Shown: positions 26,520 to 40,225, numbered from the stretch's first letter. The stretch is 64,000 nt of DNA from an uncultured Marivita sp. (GCF_947488135.1 NZ_CANKYW010000002.1:248001-312000), one strand, 5' to 3'. Translations and numbers: made by a program. Notes: a model not told the origin generated them from the letters alone.

Positions 26520-27644
26520 TTAGTAGGACGGCACCAACCGGGTCACGGCGGGCACCTTATGTTTCTTCACCGGGATCGTATACAGCGACACAAAGCACGA
26601 CGCCGCCTTTGCCGATCCGGCCCACTCCTTGAGCTTCCCGCCCAGACCGCCCTGCTTTTTGCCCTCGGCAATCTGCACATTCGCGCGCTGCAAGCGTTCC
26701 AGCGTCGGCTGCCAACGCGGATGGTCGATATCCAGCGTGATCGGGAAGATCTGCTTGGTCAGCTCGGATGTCTTGGTGAAGACCTCGTGCGCGTACCAAT
26801 CCGGATCGACGCCCAGCGCCTTATGGAAAGCAGGGCGCTGATGATCGCGCACATACATGGTGGCGTAGACGGCCGTAAGGAAGAACTTGATCCAGTAGAC
26901 ATTGCGCCCCTGAGTCAGTTTCGGGTCCGTCTTCATCAAAAGCGCGAACGCCTCGCCATGGCTGAACTCGTCGTTGCACCACTCTTCGAACCACTTGAAG
27001 ATCGGATGGAAGCGGTGTTCGGGATGTGCTTCGAGGTGACGGAAAATCGTGATGTAGCGGGCGTAGCCGATCTTTTCCGACAGGTAGGTGGCATAGTAGA
27101 TGAACTTGGGCCGAAAGTAGGTGTATTTCTTCGACTGCGTCAGGAACCCGAGGTTCACCCGCAGCCCCGCTTCGCGCAAGGCATCGTTGATGAAGCCGGC
27201 GTGCCGCGCCTCGTCGCGCGCCATCAGTTGGAACAGTTGCGTGATGTCCTTGTTGTTGCCGCGCCGCTTCATCTCCTTGTAAAGCACGCAGCCCGAAAAC
27301 TCGGCGGTGCAGCTTGAAATCAGGAAGTCGATGAATTCCTTTTTCAGCTGCGGCTCCATGTTCTCCCAATCGACATGGTCCCAATCTTCGTTCTTCTTGA
27401 AGTGACCCTTGTTGGGATCCGCTTCCATCTGGGCGATCAACGCGTCCCATTCGGCCCGGATACCATCGACATTGATCGCGTCCAGTTCGTCGAAATCGGT
27501 GGTATAGAACCGTGGCGTCAACAGGGTGTTCGCCATCGCGGTTTCGGTCGCGAAATTGTCGTCGTACTTCGCCTGTTCTTCCTGGATGGCGAGACCTTCT
27601 TCGACGGTTGTCGCGTCGGCGGAGTGCTTGACCTGCATGTTCAT
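26520..27644 (-). CDS. acsF: Mg-protoporphyrin IX monomethyl ester oxidative cyclase (aerobic)
   Basis: Oxygen-dependent diiron enzyme that forms the isocyclic E ring of bacteriochlorophyll. It has 374 residues. The carboxylate/His diiron motifs are visible: SGCVLYKEMKRR, LMARDEARHAGF and CNDEFSHGEAF. No radical-SAM bchE is seen in the window, consistent with an aerobic phototroph. The start overlaps the stop of the upstream bciE by four bases. It lies in the puh arm between bciE and puhE. Confidence 0.97.
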   Translation of the reverse strand: MNMQVKHSADATTVEEGLAIQEEQAKYDDNFATETAMANTLLTPRFYTTDFDELDAINVDGIRAEWDALIAQMEADPNKGHFKKNEDWDHVDWENMEPQLKKEFIDFLISSCTAEFSGCVLYKEMKRRGNNKDITQLFQLMARDEARHAGFINDALREAGLRVNLGFLTQSKKYTYFRPKFIYYATYLSEKIGYARYITIFRHLEAHPEHRFHPIFKWFEEWCNDEFSHGEAFALLMKTDPKLTQGRNVYWIKFFLTAVYATMYVRDHQRPAFHKALGVDPDWYAHEVFTKTSELTKQIFPITLDIDHPRWQPTLERLQRANVQIAEGKKQGGLGGKLKEWAGSAKAASCFVSLYTIPVKKHKVPAVTRLVPSY

Positions 27645-27937
27645 AGCGTGACCTCCTCGGAGAACGAGAATTCACAAAGCTCCATCACTTCGAAATCGCC
27701 CGTAAGGCGAGTCCAGAGTTGTTCGAGCTTGGAGGCGCGGACGATGATCGCCTCGCGGTCTTCGGAGACGACTTCGCCGAACGGGGCCATGATCTCGGGC
27801 CCCTGAACCTTCACCTCATCACCGGGGTAAATCACTGCGCCGTTGTTAAAGCGCACATGCGCATGAAGGCTCTCGAAACAGTGGCTGATTTCCACTGTGC
27901 ACGGCGCCCTTTCGATATCTTTTGTCAACAGACCCAT
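27641..27937 (-). CDS. bciE: BciE, probable auxiliary subunit of the AcsF cyclase
   Basis: A 98-residue soluble protein between puhC and acsF, in the place where Rhodobacter carries the small cyclase subunit BciE needed for AcsF activity in alphaproteobacteria. The central block NNGAVIYPGDEVKVQGP and the downstream GEVVSEDREAIIVRASKLEQ are conserved-looking. The stop overlaps the acsF start (ATGA), which supports stoichiometric production with AcsF. The name rests on position, size and recollection of that family, not on a catalytic motif. Confidence 0.72.
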   Translation of the reverse strand: MGLLTKDIERAPCTVEISHCFESLHAHVRFNNGAVIYPGDEVKVQGPEIMAPFGEVVSEDREAIIVRASKLEQLWTRLTGDFEVMELCEFSFSEEVTL

Positions 27938-27955
27938 TGTCCGATTCCCTTTCGG

Positions 27956-28429
27956 TTAGTTCAGCAGCTTGGCGAAAGCGGCCGAGTTGTCGGCGCCGAA
28001 CCCCATGAGGTCGGCCCCCCATCCCGTGCTGGGATCAAAGATCTCAAGACGGTTGTTTTCACGCGCACGAACGATCACCGGACCGTCCAAATCCACACGT
28101 GCCTTGGTGCGTTCCCGTTGCAGGACGCGCCACATACCAGAGAGGAAACCGCCCTCGTCCGGGCTGTATTCCGCGATCAGCGAGCGATCTTCTGCATAGA
28201 CCTTGGCCGCGCCGCTCATGGCACCTTCAAGGTACAGCGTTTTCTCGATCACGATAGGCGAATCCGGTGCGGTATATTGCACAGGACCGTCCATCCAGCG
28301 GTAGGCGCTGACCATGATCAGACAGATCATCACCATCCCGAACATCGCCCGCACGAAAAGACGCGGGACAAGCTCGCGCTCCGTGGCGTGAATTCGGGCC
28401 TTGTCGACTGTTTGTGTTTGCATTGCCAT
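27956..28429 (-). CDS. puhC: photosynthetic complex assembly protein PuhC
   Basis: A 157-residue protein with one N-terminal membrane helix (about residues 27-45) and a periplasmic domain, matching PuhC, which aids LH1/reaction-centre organisation. Blocks ERELVPRLFVRAMFGMVMIC and FDPSTGWGADLMGFGADNSA are typical. It lies 6 bases downstream of puhB and 18 bases upstream of bciE. Confidence 0.9.
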   Translation of the reverse strand: MAMQTQTVDKARIHATERELVPRLFVRAMFGMVMICLIMVSAYRWMDGPVQYTAPDSPIVIEKTLYLEGAMSGAAKVYAEDRSLIAEYSPDEGGFLSGMWRVLQRERTKARVDLDGPVIVRARENNRLEIFDPSTGWGADLMGFGADNSAAFAKLLN

Positions 28430-28435
28430 CGCTCC

Positions 28436-29071
28436 TTATTCAGCCGCGACAGCGGCTGGGGCGCCGGTTGTCCGCTGGACTTGGGGTGTCGAAACGCGGG
28501 CCTCGGCTGCCTCTGAGATCATTGCGGCGATCTTTTCGGCCTCGGGGATGCAGCGGAGCGCGGGCTGCGTCGGAGAGATGCGCCAAGGGCGAACATGGGG
28601 CCAACAGACAAGATAGCTGATCCGCGTATCACCCAGCAGATCGAACGCGATCGTGCCCGTCCCTGACTTGCGAAGATCGAGATTGGCGGACCCGATCTGC
28701 GTATAGGGCAGATTCAAAGTCACGGTCAGCGCCGCCCCGATCCGCATGGCGACGCGGCGATTGGTGACGGTGTAGACCGTGTAATGCGCTTGCGCGAAGG
28801 CGATGCCAAGCAACAAGGCGCAGACGATCGCGCCGAGAATGAGGAACGGAACGGAGGCCCAGATCGCCTGACCCAACGGCATGAGATCCGACACCGCCAC
28901 GAACCGCCACGCCGCGAGAAACACGAAGTATCCCGCAACCCAGAGCAGGTTCAGCGATTCCTTGGCCAGGGCCCACCAGTCCGGTTTGCCCTGCCAGAGG
29001 ATCACCTCCCCCTCGGGAGGTGTCTCTGGGAGGCCTTTGACAGGTTCTACCTGAAAGTCATCGTGTGGCAT
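28436..29071 (-). CDS. puhB: photosynthetic complex assembly protein PuhB
   Basis: A 211-residue membrane protein with a bacterial PH-like domain, matching PuhB, a dimeric assembly factor for the reaction centre. EVILWQGKPDWWALAKESL leads two or three hydrophobic helices (about 45-65 and 72-95), followed by a soluble part with YTVTNRRVAMRIGAAL. It is located between puhA (31 bases upstream) and puhC. Confidence 0.92.
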   Translation of the reverse strand: MPHDDFQVEPVKGLPETPPEGEVILWQGKPDWWALAKESLNLLWVAGYFVFLAAWRFVAVSDLMPLGQAIWASVPFLILGAIVCALLLGIAFAQAHYTVYTVTNRRVAMRIGAALTVTLNLPYTQIGSANLDLRKSGTGTIAFDLLGDTRISYLVCWPHVRPWRISPTQPALRCIPEAEKIAAMISEAAEARVSTPQVQRTTGAPAAVAAE

Positions 29072-29101
29072 GGTGGTTCCCCTTGTCGTCTGATTGGCTG
29101 A

Positions 29102-29881
29102 TCAGAGTTGCGGTTCGAGACGATCCTGGCTCGCGTAGAGCGTGCCGCCGCCGTAATAGGCGCTGATCTTGTCTTCCTCGAGCTTGGTGATCTGTTGCGC
29201 CGCAGCAAGCTTTGGCACCCCGGCGAAATGTTCGCCAAAGATCGACCGGACCTTCACGCGGTTGCCCCAGATGCGGGTGAAGGTGATCGGCACAAGGCGC
29301 GATCCACCACCGTATTCGGCATCGAGTTCCATCTCGAGATAGCGGACAAGCTGTTCCGGCTCATCAACCCACATATCGGTGATTTTGCCGACGATGGCGC
29401 CGTCCCCTGCCACAACAGGCAGACCGCGCGGGTCACGCCCAGCGGAGACACGAAAGCTTTCGCTGCCCGACATCGGGATGATCTTGGGATGGCCGTGACC
29501 GTCGAGTTCTGGCTCGTCACGGCGCGGAGCCCAGCTTGCCGGGCCGACACCATCGGCCATCGGATCACCGACCGGATCAAACGGGAAACCGCCGCTGTCG
29601 AATTGCTTGGTCAGCTTGGCGTTGATGTCCGTCCGCTCGGGCGTCTGGCCCGACGGGACGACGTATTCGCCACGGCCATGCGGCAGTTTGAATGTCTTGT
29701 CCGACGGGTTCGGGAACACGCTGCCCGCATCCGCCTGGCTACCGTCTTCGTCCAGAAGCGGATAGCCTTCGCGCTGGTTCTCGCGCTGGATCCAGATCAC
29801 GAGTCCGACAAAAAAGATAAAAAACAACCAGAGCGAGATGCTCGCGAGGTCGAGGTTTCCAAGGATATAGTCTTCGGTCAT
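29102..29881 (-). CDS. puhA: photosynthetic reaction centre H subunit
   Basis: The 259-residue H subunit caps the cytoplasmic side of the L/M core and guides protons to QB. One N-terminal membrane helix (about residues 12-30, SISLWLFFIFFVGLVIWIQR) is followed by the REGYPL motif and the PRC-barrel domain, with GRDPRGLPVVAGDG and GKITDMWVDEPEQLVRYLEM. Full length for the family. It begins the puhABC set, downstream of lhaA. Confidence 0.97.
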   Translation of the reverse strand: MTEDYILGNLDLASISLWLFFIFFVGLVIWIQRENQREGYPLLDEDGSQADAGSVFPNPSDKTFKLPHGRGEYVVPSGQTPERTDINAKLTKQFDSGGFPFDPVGDPMADGVGPASWAPRRDEPELDGHGHPKIIPMSGSESFRVSAGRDPRGLPVVAGDGAIVGKITDMWVDEPEQLVRYLEMELDAEYGGGSRLVPITFTRIWGNRVKVRSIFGEHFAGVPKLAAAQQITKLEEDKISAYYGGGTLYASQDRLEPQL

Positions 29882-29908
29882 CGGTTTAGTCTCCTTGATG
29901 GGCCTTGG

Positions 29909-31348
29909 TCAGGTTGGGAAATCGGCAAGGCCCAGCCCTGTCGGTTTCTGGTGAAAGGTGAGTGTGCTTCTGTTTTGGCTAACGAGACGGCCCAGAACGA
30001 TGAGCGTCGCAAACAAAAGCGCGATTTCGAGGTGATAGACGACGGAATATCCGGTCGCCGGGGTGGCAAGCGCCTCGCCCCAGCTGCCGGACATCGCGAT
30101 CGCGTTGACCGTGTCGCGGGTCGCGCCACCGATCAGAGTGGACAGACCCGCCGCCGTGGCCTGCGCCGCGCCCCAAGCGCCAAGCGCGAGACCGCGACCG
30201 GCAATACCTTCGACCGGAAGGGTCATTGCGGCGGTCAGGGTGGAGATGGCGAAGTACCCACCGCCGAACCCGATCAGGCCCGCTCCGAGAAAGAACAGCA
30301 GCGCGGAATTCATCGGTGCGGCGAAAATCACGATGCTGAACGCTGCGATCCCGGCAAGCAGTCCCATCGAGGCCATGCGATAGGTGTTGCCACCGCGCGC
30401 CAGGACACGCGCAGCAAGCGCGAACCCGCATAGCGCACCGGCGGCCCATGTCGCGGTGAGAAGCGTCGTCACAGAAACGCTCAGCCCAAGGATTTGCCCG
30501 CCATAGGGTTCAAGCAAAACGTCCTGCATGTTGAACGCCATCGTCCCCAGGAAAACCACGACCAGAAGCCGACCTGCGGTGCCCCCCGAGGTCAGATCGG
30601 TCCAGGCGTCCTTGAACGATGGTTGCGGTGCCTCGCGCTCTTCCTTCGACATCGGGCGCACGCGTTCCTGCTTCCAAAGCGCGATCACGTTCAGGACCAC
30701 GGTGACCACGGCACATCCCTGGATCACCTTGATGAGCAACAGACCGCTGAAGTCCCGAAGCAGCCAACCGATGACGATGGCCGACAGGCCCATGCCGATG
30801 AGGAACATCACGTATAACAGCGCCACGACCCGTGGACGGGTTTCGTCGGTCGCGCGGTCGGCAGCAAGCGCCAGACCGGCGGTCTGCGTCATGTGCATCC
30901 CGAGGCCAGTCATGATGAAGGCCAGCGCCGCCAGCACTTCGCCCGCGAAGGGAATGTCGTGTGTGACATCGCCGCCCAGCACCAACAGGCAGGCGGGCAT
31001 CACGGCAAGACCGCCGAACTGCCAAAGCGTGCCGAACCAGAGATAGGGAATACGCTTCCATCCGATGGCGGAACGGTAATTGTCGGACTTGAAGCCCAAA
31101 AGCGCCCGGAACGGCGCGATGAGCACCGGAAGCGCGACCATGATGGCGACCAGTGTGGCCGCGACCGAAAGCTCGACGATCATCACGCGGTTCAAGGTGC
31201 CCAGCAGCATGACACCGGCCATGCCGACCGACACCTGGAACAAAGCCAGCCGCAACAGTTGGCCAAGGGGCAGATCGTCGGACGCCGCATCCGAAAACGG
31301 CAGCATCCTCATGCCCAAAGACTTCACCTGGTTGCGGCTCACGATCAT
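29909..31348 (-). CDS. lhaA: LhaA, BCD-family MFS protein for LH1 assembly
   Basis: A 479-residue, 12-helix protein of the bacteriochlorophyll-delivery (BCD) family of the major facilitator superfamily. LhaA is required for LH1 assembly and is thought to hand over bacteriochlorophyll or protect it. The motif TLNRVMIVELSV and the RALLGFKSDNYRSAIGWKR block are typical. The start overlaps the bchM stop by four bases and puhA follows 27 bases downstream. A paralogue (orf427) lies between bchG and bchP. Confidence 0.93.
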   Translation of the reverse strand: MIVSRNQVKSLGMRMLPFSDAASDDLPLGQLLRLALFQVSVGMAGVMLLGTLNRVMIVELSVAATLVAIMVALPVLIAPFRALLGFKSDNYRSAIGWKRIPYLWFGTLWQFGGLAVMPACLLVLGGDVTHDIPFAGEVLAALAFIMTGLGMHMTQTAGLALAADRATDETRPRVVALLYVMFLIGMGLSAIVIGWLLRDFSGLLLIKVIQGCAVVTVVLNVIALWKQERVRPMSKEEREAPQPSFKDAWTDLTSGGTAGRLLVVVFLGTMAFNMQDVLLEPYGGQILGLSVSVTTLLTATWAAGALCGFALAARVLARGGNTYRMASMGLLAGIAAFSIVIFAAPMNSALLFFLGAGLIGFGGGYFAISTLTAAMTLPVEGIAGRGLALGAWGAAQATAAGLSTLIGGATRDTVNAIAMSGSWGEALATPATGYSVVYHLEIALLFATLIVLGRLVSQNRSTLTFHQKPTGLGLADFPT

Positions 31349-32015
31349 GGACGGAACTCCAAAGCCTGGCTGATGTAGAAACCCGAATTGATCCGACCCA
31401 GATCGTTGAGTTGACCAATGTCAGAGACTGTTTTCGACAAGCGGGATGGCCCGTGGGGGATCATCACCGGTGATCTGTCTGACCGGGGAAATGCCTTGCC
31501 TGCGTACCACATCGTCATCAAAAGCGGCGTGCGCGGCGCGACGGTAAAGGCCACCGACCCGCGTGTCCGTTCGCCAAGATTGACAAGCGCGCGGCGGATG
31601 TCGGCTTCGGTGTAGTAAATCAGGCTGTCCATGGCGATGACGTGGTCGAACGACCCAAGATCGGCAGAGAGCATGTCACCGCTGGAGAACGTCACCTTCG
31701 AATGCAAGCTTGTCGGCAAACGATCCTGCGCGATCTTGACCAGCGACGGAGAAATATCCACCGCCACGACATCGGCACCGCGCATGGCCAGTTCCTGCGT
31801 CATCTGCCCAGCGCCACAGCCAGCATCCAGAACGCGTACACCGTTCAGGTTGGAAGGCAGCGCAGACAGCAGCTTGTCGCGCATCTGGTCCCGGCCCTTG
31901 CGAACGGTCTCGCGAATGCGGCTGACCGGAGCGTCCGAGGTCAGGCGCTCCCAAACCTTGGTCGCCGTGCGGTCGAAATAGTGTTCGACCCTGTCGCGTG
32001 TGGCGTCGTAGCTCA

Positions 32016-32016
<1 letters not shown>
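31345..32016 (-). CDS. bchM: Mg-protoporphyrin IX O-methyltransferase
   Basis: Transfers a methyl group from S-adenosylmethionine to Mg-protoporphyrin IX, just before the cyclase step. It has 223 residues. The SAM-binding motif VRVLDAGCGAGQ (about residues 60-71) and acidic loop VVAVDISPSLV are clear, and TVAPRTPLLMTMWYAGKAFP near the C-terminus is BchM-specific. The ATG at 32016 overlaps the bchL stop (TGATG). A TTG one codon earlier is less likely. Confidence 0.95.
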
Positions 32017-32996
<980 letters not shown>

Positions 32997-33012
32997 TTAT
33001 ACGTGTTGGCGC

Positions 33013-36000
33013 TCATTCTGCGGCGATCCCCTCGAGGCGATCTTCCAGAGCGTCGGCAGCGTCTTGCAACGCGGCCAGAGTTTCGGCGTCGGGGTGCCAG
33101 TAGTTGCGGTCGTGCGCCTCGAGCAGGCGGTTCGCCATGCGGCTCGATGCGGTCGGGTTCAGGTCGGCAAGACGGGCGCGCATGTCTTCGTCGAGGACGA
33201 AGGTTTCGCTCAGTCGCTGGTACACCCAGGGCTCGACCTTGCCGGTGGTCGCTGACCATCCCATCGTGTTGGTGACTTGCGCCTCGATCTGGCGCACACC
33301 TTCAGCCCCGTGCTTGAGCATCCCTTCGAACCATTTTGGGTTGAGGCTGCGCGACCGGGTTTCCAGCGCGACCTGGTCCTGCAAGGTACGCACCTTGCCG
33401 TTGCCGCGTGTGGTGTCGGAAATGTAGATCGCCGCCTCTTGTCCACCGCGCGCGCGCTTCACGGCGCGAGAAATGCCTCCAAGCGTGTCGAAGTAATGGT
33501 CGACCGTGGTGACACCCAATTCGACGCTTTCAAGATTTTGGTAGGCGACATCGACGGTCTTGAGTGTCTCTTGAAGCAGCGCATGGTTGGACGATGCCTT
33601 GCCGTTCACGCCATAAGCGAAGGACTTACGCGCCTCGTAGGCATCGGCAAGCTCGTCCTCGTCGCCAAAGGCAGAGCTGTCGACCAATGCGTTGACGTTT
33701 GCGCCATAGGCCCCCTCGGCGTTGGAGAAGACGCGCAATGCAGCAGTTTCCAGATCAACGCCGTTTTCCTGCGCATAGACCCAAGCATGAGCGCGGATAA
33801 AGTTCATCTCAAGCGGTTCGTCCGCCTCGGCGGCTTTCTTGGCGGCTTCAGCCAACATGCGGGTCTGCAACGGCAGAAGATCGCGGAAAATGCCGGACAG
33901 CGTCATCACCACGTCGATGCGCGGGCGGCCCAGTTCATTTAGCGGGATCAGGTCGGCACCGGAGAGCCGGCCAAAGCTGTCGAAACGCGGTTTCGCGCCG
34001 ATCAGCGCCAGGGCTTGTGCCAAAGGCGCGCCATCGGATTTGATGTTGTCCGATCCCCAAAGCACCAGCGCAACGGTGCGCGGCAGGCTCTTGTGGGTCT
34101 CCAGCAGCAACTGCGCCTGTCTCGCGCCATCGCGGCAGGCGTATTCGGTGGGCATACGGAACGGATCGAAAGCATGGATGTTGCGGCCCGTGGGCAGCAC
34201 ATCGGCAGAGCGGATCAGATCGCCACCCGGCACCGGCGGGGTATACCGCCCGTCCAGCGCGCGCATGAGACCGGCGAGTTCGGTTTCCTGCTGCAAAAGC
34301 GCATCGACCCGCGCGCGTGTGTCGTCATCGGCGGCTTCGATCAGCTTGAGATACTCGGCCCGGGCCGCATCGCTGAACGGCTTGCCAACGATGTGCAGCC
34401 CATCCGGGATCAGCGCGTCTTCGGTTTCCAAGAGCTTGAGCCAAAGCGCGTCGGGCGCCGTGCCCTCCATGTCCACCGCTTCGGCCTGTTCGGCGATAAG
34501 CGTCTCTAACTCGGCCCGTTCATGGTCTGACGGATCAAGCGAGCGCCACCGCGTCAGGCTGTCCTTCAGCTCTTGCAGACCTTTATAGAGACCAGATTGC
34601 GCCAAAGGCGGCGTCAGATGTGTGACTGTCACGGCACCCGAGCGGCGCTTGGCCAAGGATGCTTCGGACGGATTGTTCGACGCGTACAGATAGACGTTGG
34701 GCATTTCGCCGATCAGCCGATCCGGCCAGTCGCGCGCGCCAAGGCCCGCCTGCTTGCCCGGCATGAATTCGAGCGCGCCGTGCATGCCGAAATGCAGGAC
34801 CACATCCGCACAGAACGTGTTGCGCATCCATTGGTAGAACTGGACGAAGGCGTGCGTCGGGGCGAACCCCTTTTCGAACAGCAGGCGCATCGGGTCGCCT
34901 TCGTAACCGAAGGTGGGCTGAACGCCGACAAACACCTTGCCGAACCGCGCGCCCAGAACGAAGACACCGCGTCCGTCCGACTGAATCTTGCCGGGGGCCG
35001 GGCCCCAGACCGCTTCGATGGCCTTCAAGGGCGGCGTGGTTCGCACGATGTCATCGGCGCTCACATGGGCGGCGACGTTGGCTTCCTGTCCGTATTGCTT
35101 GGCGTTGCCTTTGAGAACGGCGGCGCGCAGAGCGTCGACGGTTTCAGGCGGATCGAGGTCGTAGCCTTCGGCCTTCATCTGGTGAAGCGTGTTGAAAAGC
35201 GACTCGAACACGCTCAGATACGCGGCTGTGCCGACCGCACCCGCATTGGGCGGAAAGCCGAAGAGGACTATCCCGACATTCTTGTTAGCGTTGGATTTGC
35301 GGCGCAGCGTGGCCTGACGCAGGGTCTTTTCGGCAAGGCTGTCGATACGTTCGCGGCAGGGGGCCATTGCCTTGGACTGCGTGTCACAGGGGCACTGGTA
35401 CTGGCAGCCATTGCAACCCTCGGGACCGTGACGCCCGCCAAAAACGGTTGGACAGGTCGCGCCATCGAGTTCGGGCAGCGCAATGAGCATCGTGGTCTCG
35501 ATCGGACCAAGGCCCTGGTCGCCATTGGCCCATTGGCCCAGCGTCTGAAATTCGAGCGGGTGCGCCGCGATATACGGGATGTCGAGCTCTTCAAGAACCG
35601 CGACGGCAGCTTTGCTGTCATTGTAGGCCGGGCCACCAACAAGGCTGAACCCTGTCAGGGACACCATCGCGTCAATCGATGTCTGACCGTCCTTGCGGAA
35701 GAATTCGGCAATGGCCGGTCGGCCATCAAGGCCACCGGCGAAGGCGGGAACAACGGCCATGCCTTTGGCTTCGAAGGCGCGGATCACGGCGTCGTAATGT
35801 GCGGTGTCGTTGGCCAGCACGTAGGACCGCATCATCAGAAGACCGACTGTCGCCTTCACCTCGGCCGGGCGGGGCAGATCGGCGATATCGGTTGTGATCC
35901 GGTTGGGCAGATCGGGGTGATACAGAGCCACATCCGGGTATTCGATGGGCGCTTCGGCCTCGGCCCCCAGCCACTCTTCCCGGCCTTTGGCGTACTTGCC

Positions 36001-36582
36001 CAGAAGGTAGCGCACCATCGCTTCGATGTTGTCGTCGGAACCGCCCAGCCAGTACTGCATGACAAGGAACCAGGACCGCAGATCCTGCGCCTTGCCGGGG
36101 ATCAGCTTGAGCATCTTAGGCAGGCGGCGCAGTTGCTGCATCCGCTTTTCGCCCTTTTCGACCTCTGAATCCTGCGACTTGGGCTTGAGCGATTTGAGCA
36201 GCTTCATCAGTCCCGAGGCAGGTTTGCTCATGTCGAGCTTGCCCAGCTTGGTCAGCTTGATGATCTGCGCGTCGGCGATCACGCCAATCATCCCGTCAAC
36301 ACGTTCGCGGGCGGCGCGCAGATCGTCCATGATCGGGGCGATGTGCTCTTCGAGGAACAGCAGGTTTGCCACGATCATGTCGGCATCGGCAATCGCAGCC
36401 TTGGTTTCGGCCAGAGTCTCGGGCGTTTCGGCCCACTCGGCCGCGGCGTGGACTGTTACGCTCAGGCCGGGGAAATCCTTGGCAAGGTTCAACGACGCCC
36501 GGGCCACGGGACCAGCAGCGTGGCTGTCCAGCGTGATGATGGCGATTTTATACGCCCGGGTTTCATCGAAACTATCGCGCAT
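33013..36582 (-). CDS. bchH: magnesium chelatase subunit H
   Basis: The 1189-residue porphyrin-binding catalytic subunit that inserts magnesium into protoporphyrin IX, the committed step to bacteriochlorophyll. CobN/BchH-type blocks are intact, for example [20 protein letters not shown] and [17 protein letters not shown]. Full length with no frameshift. Partner subunits bchD and bchI are not in the window and are probably beyond the right edge. The start overlaps the bchB stop by 11 bases. Confidence 0.97.
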   Translation of the reverse strand: MRDSFDETRAYKIAIITLDSHAAGPVARASLNLAKDFPGLSVTVHAAAEWAETPETLAETKAAIADADMIVANLLFLEEHIAPIMDDLRAARERVDGMIGVIADAQIIKLTKLGKLDMSKPASGLMKLLKSLKPKSQDSEVEKGEKRMQQLRRLPKMLKLIPGKAQDLRSWFLVMQYWLGGSDDNIEAMVRYLLGKYAKGREEWLGAEAEAPIEYPDVALYHPDLPNRITTDIADLPRPAEVKATVGLLMMRSYVLANDTAHYDAVIRAFEAKGMAVVPAFAGGLDGRPAIAEFFRKDGQTSIDAMVSLTGFSLVGGPAYNDSKAAVAVLEELDIPYIAAHPLEFQTLGQWANGDQGLGPIETTMLIALPELDGATCPTVFGGRHGPEGCNGCQYQCPCDTQSKAMAPCRERIDSLAEKTLRQATLRRKSNANKNVGIVLFGFPPNAGAVGTAAYLSVFESLFNTLHQMKAEGYDLDPPETVDALRAAVLKGNAKQYGQEANVAAHVSADDIVRTTPPLKAIEAVWGPAPGKIQSDGRGVFVLGARFGKVFVGVQPTFGYEGDPMRLLFEKGFAPTHAFVQFYQWMRNTFCADVVLHFGMHGALEFMPGKQAGLGARDWPDRLIGEMPNVYLYASNNPSEASLAKRRSGAVTVTHLTPPLAQSGLYKGLQELKDSLTRWRSLDPSDHERAELETLIAEQAEAVDMEGTAPDALWLKLLETEDALIPDGLHIVGKPFSDAARAEYLKLIEAADDDTRARVDALLQQETELAGLMRALDGRYTPPVPGGDLIRSADVLPTGRNIHAFDPFRMPTEYACRDGARQAQLLLETHKSLPRTVALVLWGSDNIKSDGAPLAQALALIGAKPRFDSFGRLSGADLIPLNELGRPRIDVVMTLSGIFRDLLPLQTRMLAEAAKKAAEADEPLEMNFIRAHAWVYAQENGVDLETAALRVFSNAEGAYGANVNALVDSSAFGDEDELADAYEARKSFAYGVNGKASSNHALLQETLKTVDVAYQNLESVELGVTTVDHYFDTLGGISRAVKRARGGQEAAIYISDTTRGNGKVRTLQDQVALETRSRSLNPKWFEGMLKHGAEGVRQIEAQVTNTMGWSATTGKVEPWVYQRLSETFVLDEDMRARLADLNPTASSRMANRLLEAHDRNYWHPDAETLAALQDAADALEDRLEGIAAE

Positions 36583-38128
36583 AATGGGCCTTCGCCTCGT
36601 AAAGGGTGTCGACGCTGATTTCCTGCACCCCGCGCTCGGACGCGAAGGTTTCGGTGTTGCGCTTGGCTTTGCCGCGCACGAAAAACGGGATTTTCTTCAG
36701 CTCTTTTTCGGCGGCAGGAAGCCACACAATTTCGACAGGACCGGTGTTCGCTTGCACGGATTCCGGCGTTTTCGTCTCTGTTTCGGAGGTTGCGTTGATG
36801 CCCATTTCGCGCAGCTTTGCCTTGCCGCCGTGATGGCTGGCACCGGCGTCGTCGTGGAATTCGAAATCTTCGCGGAACATGGTGAGCAGGTGCTCTTCCA
36901 GCCCCATGACCAGCGGATGCACCCACGTGTCGAAGATCACGTTCGCGCCTTCGATGCCCATCTGCGGCGAGTACCGCGCCGGGAAGTCCTGCACATGCAC
37001 CGGAGCGGAGATGACGGCGCAGGGAATGCCAAGGCGCTTGCCGATATGGCGTTCCATCTGGGTGCCGAGGATCATCTCGGGGGCCAGCTCCTCGATCCGG
37101 CCCTCGACCTCGAGGTAATCGTCGGTGATGAGCGCCTCGACGCCGTACTCCTTGGCCAGACCGCGCAGCATCCGTGCCTGTTCGCGGTTGTAGCAGCCCA
37201 TGCCGACCACTTCGAACCCCATCTCGTCCCGGGCGATGCGGGCGCAGGCGGCGACGTGGGTGCCATCGCCGAACAGGAACACGCGCTTGCCGGTCAGGTA
37301 GGTGCTGTCGACGCTGGCCGAATACCACGGCATCCGCAGGCGGCTGTCGTCCAGAACAGGCTCTAAATTGGCGATTTGGGCGACTTCCTTGACGAAATCA
37401 CGGGTCGCGCCGACGCCGATTGGGACGGTTTTGGTGTAGGGCTGGCCAAACTCGCGCTCCATATAGCGTGCAGCGGTTTCTGCGGTTTCGGGATACATGA
37501 GTACGTTGAAATGCGCCTGACCCATCTTGGCGATATCGGATGGCGACGCGGGCATCGGGGCCGCGACATTCACTTCAATGCCCATGTCCATCAGGAGGCC
37601 GGTCACTTCGACGATGTCGTCGCGGTGCCGGAAGCCGAGGGCGGTGGGGCCGATCAGGTTCGCGGTCACACGCGCGGTCTTTTTCATCGGGCGGGCCAGA
37701 GCCTTGACGATCTGGTAGAACGTCTCGTCCGCGCCGAAGTTTTCCTTGCGCTGGTAGCTGGGCAGTTCGAGTGGAATGGCCGGGATCGGGAGACCGAGTG
37801 TTTCAGCCAGACCGCCGGGATCGTCCTGGATCAGTTCGGCGGTGCAGGACGCGCCAACGATCATCGCTTCGGGTTTGAAGCGTTCGTAGGCGGCCATCGC
37901 GGCGTCCTTGAACAGATAAGCCGTGTCCGCGCCCAGATCGCGCGCCTGGAAGGTCGTGTAAGTGACCGGCGGGCGGTGGTTGCGCCGTTCGATCATGGTG
38001 AACAGCAGGTCCGCATAGGTGTCACCTTGCGGGGCGTGCAGCACGTAATGCAAATTGGTCATGCCCGTGGCAACGCGCATCGCGCCGACATGGGGCGGGC
38101 CTTCGTATGTCCAGACGGTGAGCTTCAT
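36572..38128 (-). CDS. bchB: dark-operative protochlorophyllide reductase subunit B
   Basis: Catalytic beta subunit of DPOR. It has 518 residues. Asp36 (HAPQGD, the unusual aspartate ligand of the NB cluster) is in place, and [16 protein letters not shown] and the C-terminal helical PUA-like tail ([18 protein letters not shown]) are typical. It overlaps bchH by 11 bases. A 61-base gap holding a REP-like palindrome separates it from bchN. Confidence 0.97.
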   Translation of the reverse strand: MKLTVWTYEGPPHVGAMRVATGMTNLHYVLHAPQGDTYADLLFTMIERRNHRPPVTYTTFQARDLGADTAYLFKDAAMAAYERFKPEAMIVGASCTAELIQDDPGGLAETLGLPIPAIPLELPSYQRKENFGADETFYQIVKALARPMKKTARVTANLIGPTALGFRHRDDIVEVTGLLMDMGIEVNVAAPMPASPSDIAKMGQAHFNVLMYPETAETAARYMEREFGQPYTKTVPIGVGATRDFVKEVAQIANLEPVLDDSRLRMPWYSASVDSTYLTGKRVFLFGDGTHVAACARIARDEMGFEVVGMGCYNREQARMLRGLAKEYGVEALITDDYLEVEGRIEELAPEMILGTQMERHIGKRLGIPCAVISAPVHVQDFPARYSPQMGIEGANVIFDTWVHPLVMGLEEHLLTMFREDFEFHDDAGASHHGGKAKLREMGINATSETETKTPESVQANTGPVEIVWLPAAEKELKKIPFFVRGKAKRNTETFASERGVQEISVDTLYEAKAHYAR

Positions 38129-38137
38129 GAGAGCCTC

Positions 38138-38183
38138 CCGGGGCGCTGCCCCGGACCCCGGAGTTTATTTGGCAAAATGAAGG
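38138..38183 (+). repeat. REP-like dispersed palindromic element, copy 3
   Basis: CCGGGGC-GCT-GCCCCGG (38138-38154) followed by ACCCCGGAGTTTATTTGG and AAAATGAAGG. The order of parts matches copy 1 at 14918. It fills the 61-base bchN-bchB gap in opposite orientation to transcription, so the mRNA carries the complementary hairpin. Confidence 0.6.
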
Positions 38184-38189
38184 AGCGGA

Positions 38190-40019
<1,830 letters not shown>

Positions 40020-40034
40020 TCAGCTTCGGCTAAG

Positions 40035-40052
40035 TGTCAACTAAAACTTACA
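40035..40052. promoter_or_regulatory. PpsR/CrtJ palindrome, bchF-ppaA region site 1
   Basis: TGTCAACTAAAACTTACA fits TGT-N12-ACA exactly. It lies 53 bases upstream of the bchF start. A nearby half-matching TGT...GTA follows in reverse and is not counted. Confidence 0.8.
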
Positions 40053-40179
40053 CTCTGAAATTGACAGTTCGGCGCCGCTGGAAAAGTTTGCCTGATTCTC
40101 GATAATCACCACAAAACAGCTTTTTCTTTGGGTTTTTCGCTGCCATACGGCGTTGAAAGAAAAGCCTTCCACTCATATG

Positions 40180-40197
40180 TGTCAATTACCTTTGACA
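40180..40197. promoter_or_regulatory. PpsR/CrtJ palindrome, bchF-ppaA region site 2
   Basis: TGTCAATTACCTTTGACA fits TGT-N12-ACA exactly. It lies in the 294-base divergent gap between bchF and ppaA, about 80 bases from the ppaA ATG, so it can serve either gene. Confidence 0.8.
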
Positions 40198-40225
40198 TTA
40201 AGGCACAAGAATCAGAGACTATTGA

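Noticed and set aside
34573-36168. 531-codon forward frame opposite bchH
   Set aside because: Shadow of bchH, with no recognisable domain and no ribosome binding site.
40051-40067. Possible fourth PpsR site next to site 1
   Set aside because: On the reverse strand it reads TGT-N12-GTA, so the second half-site does not match.
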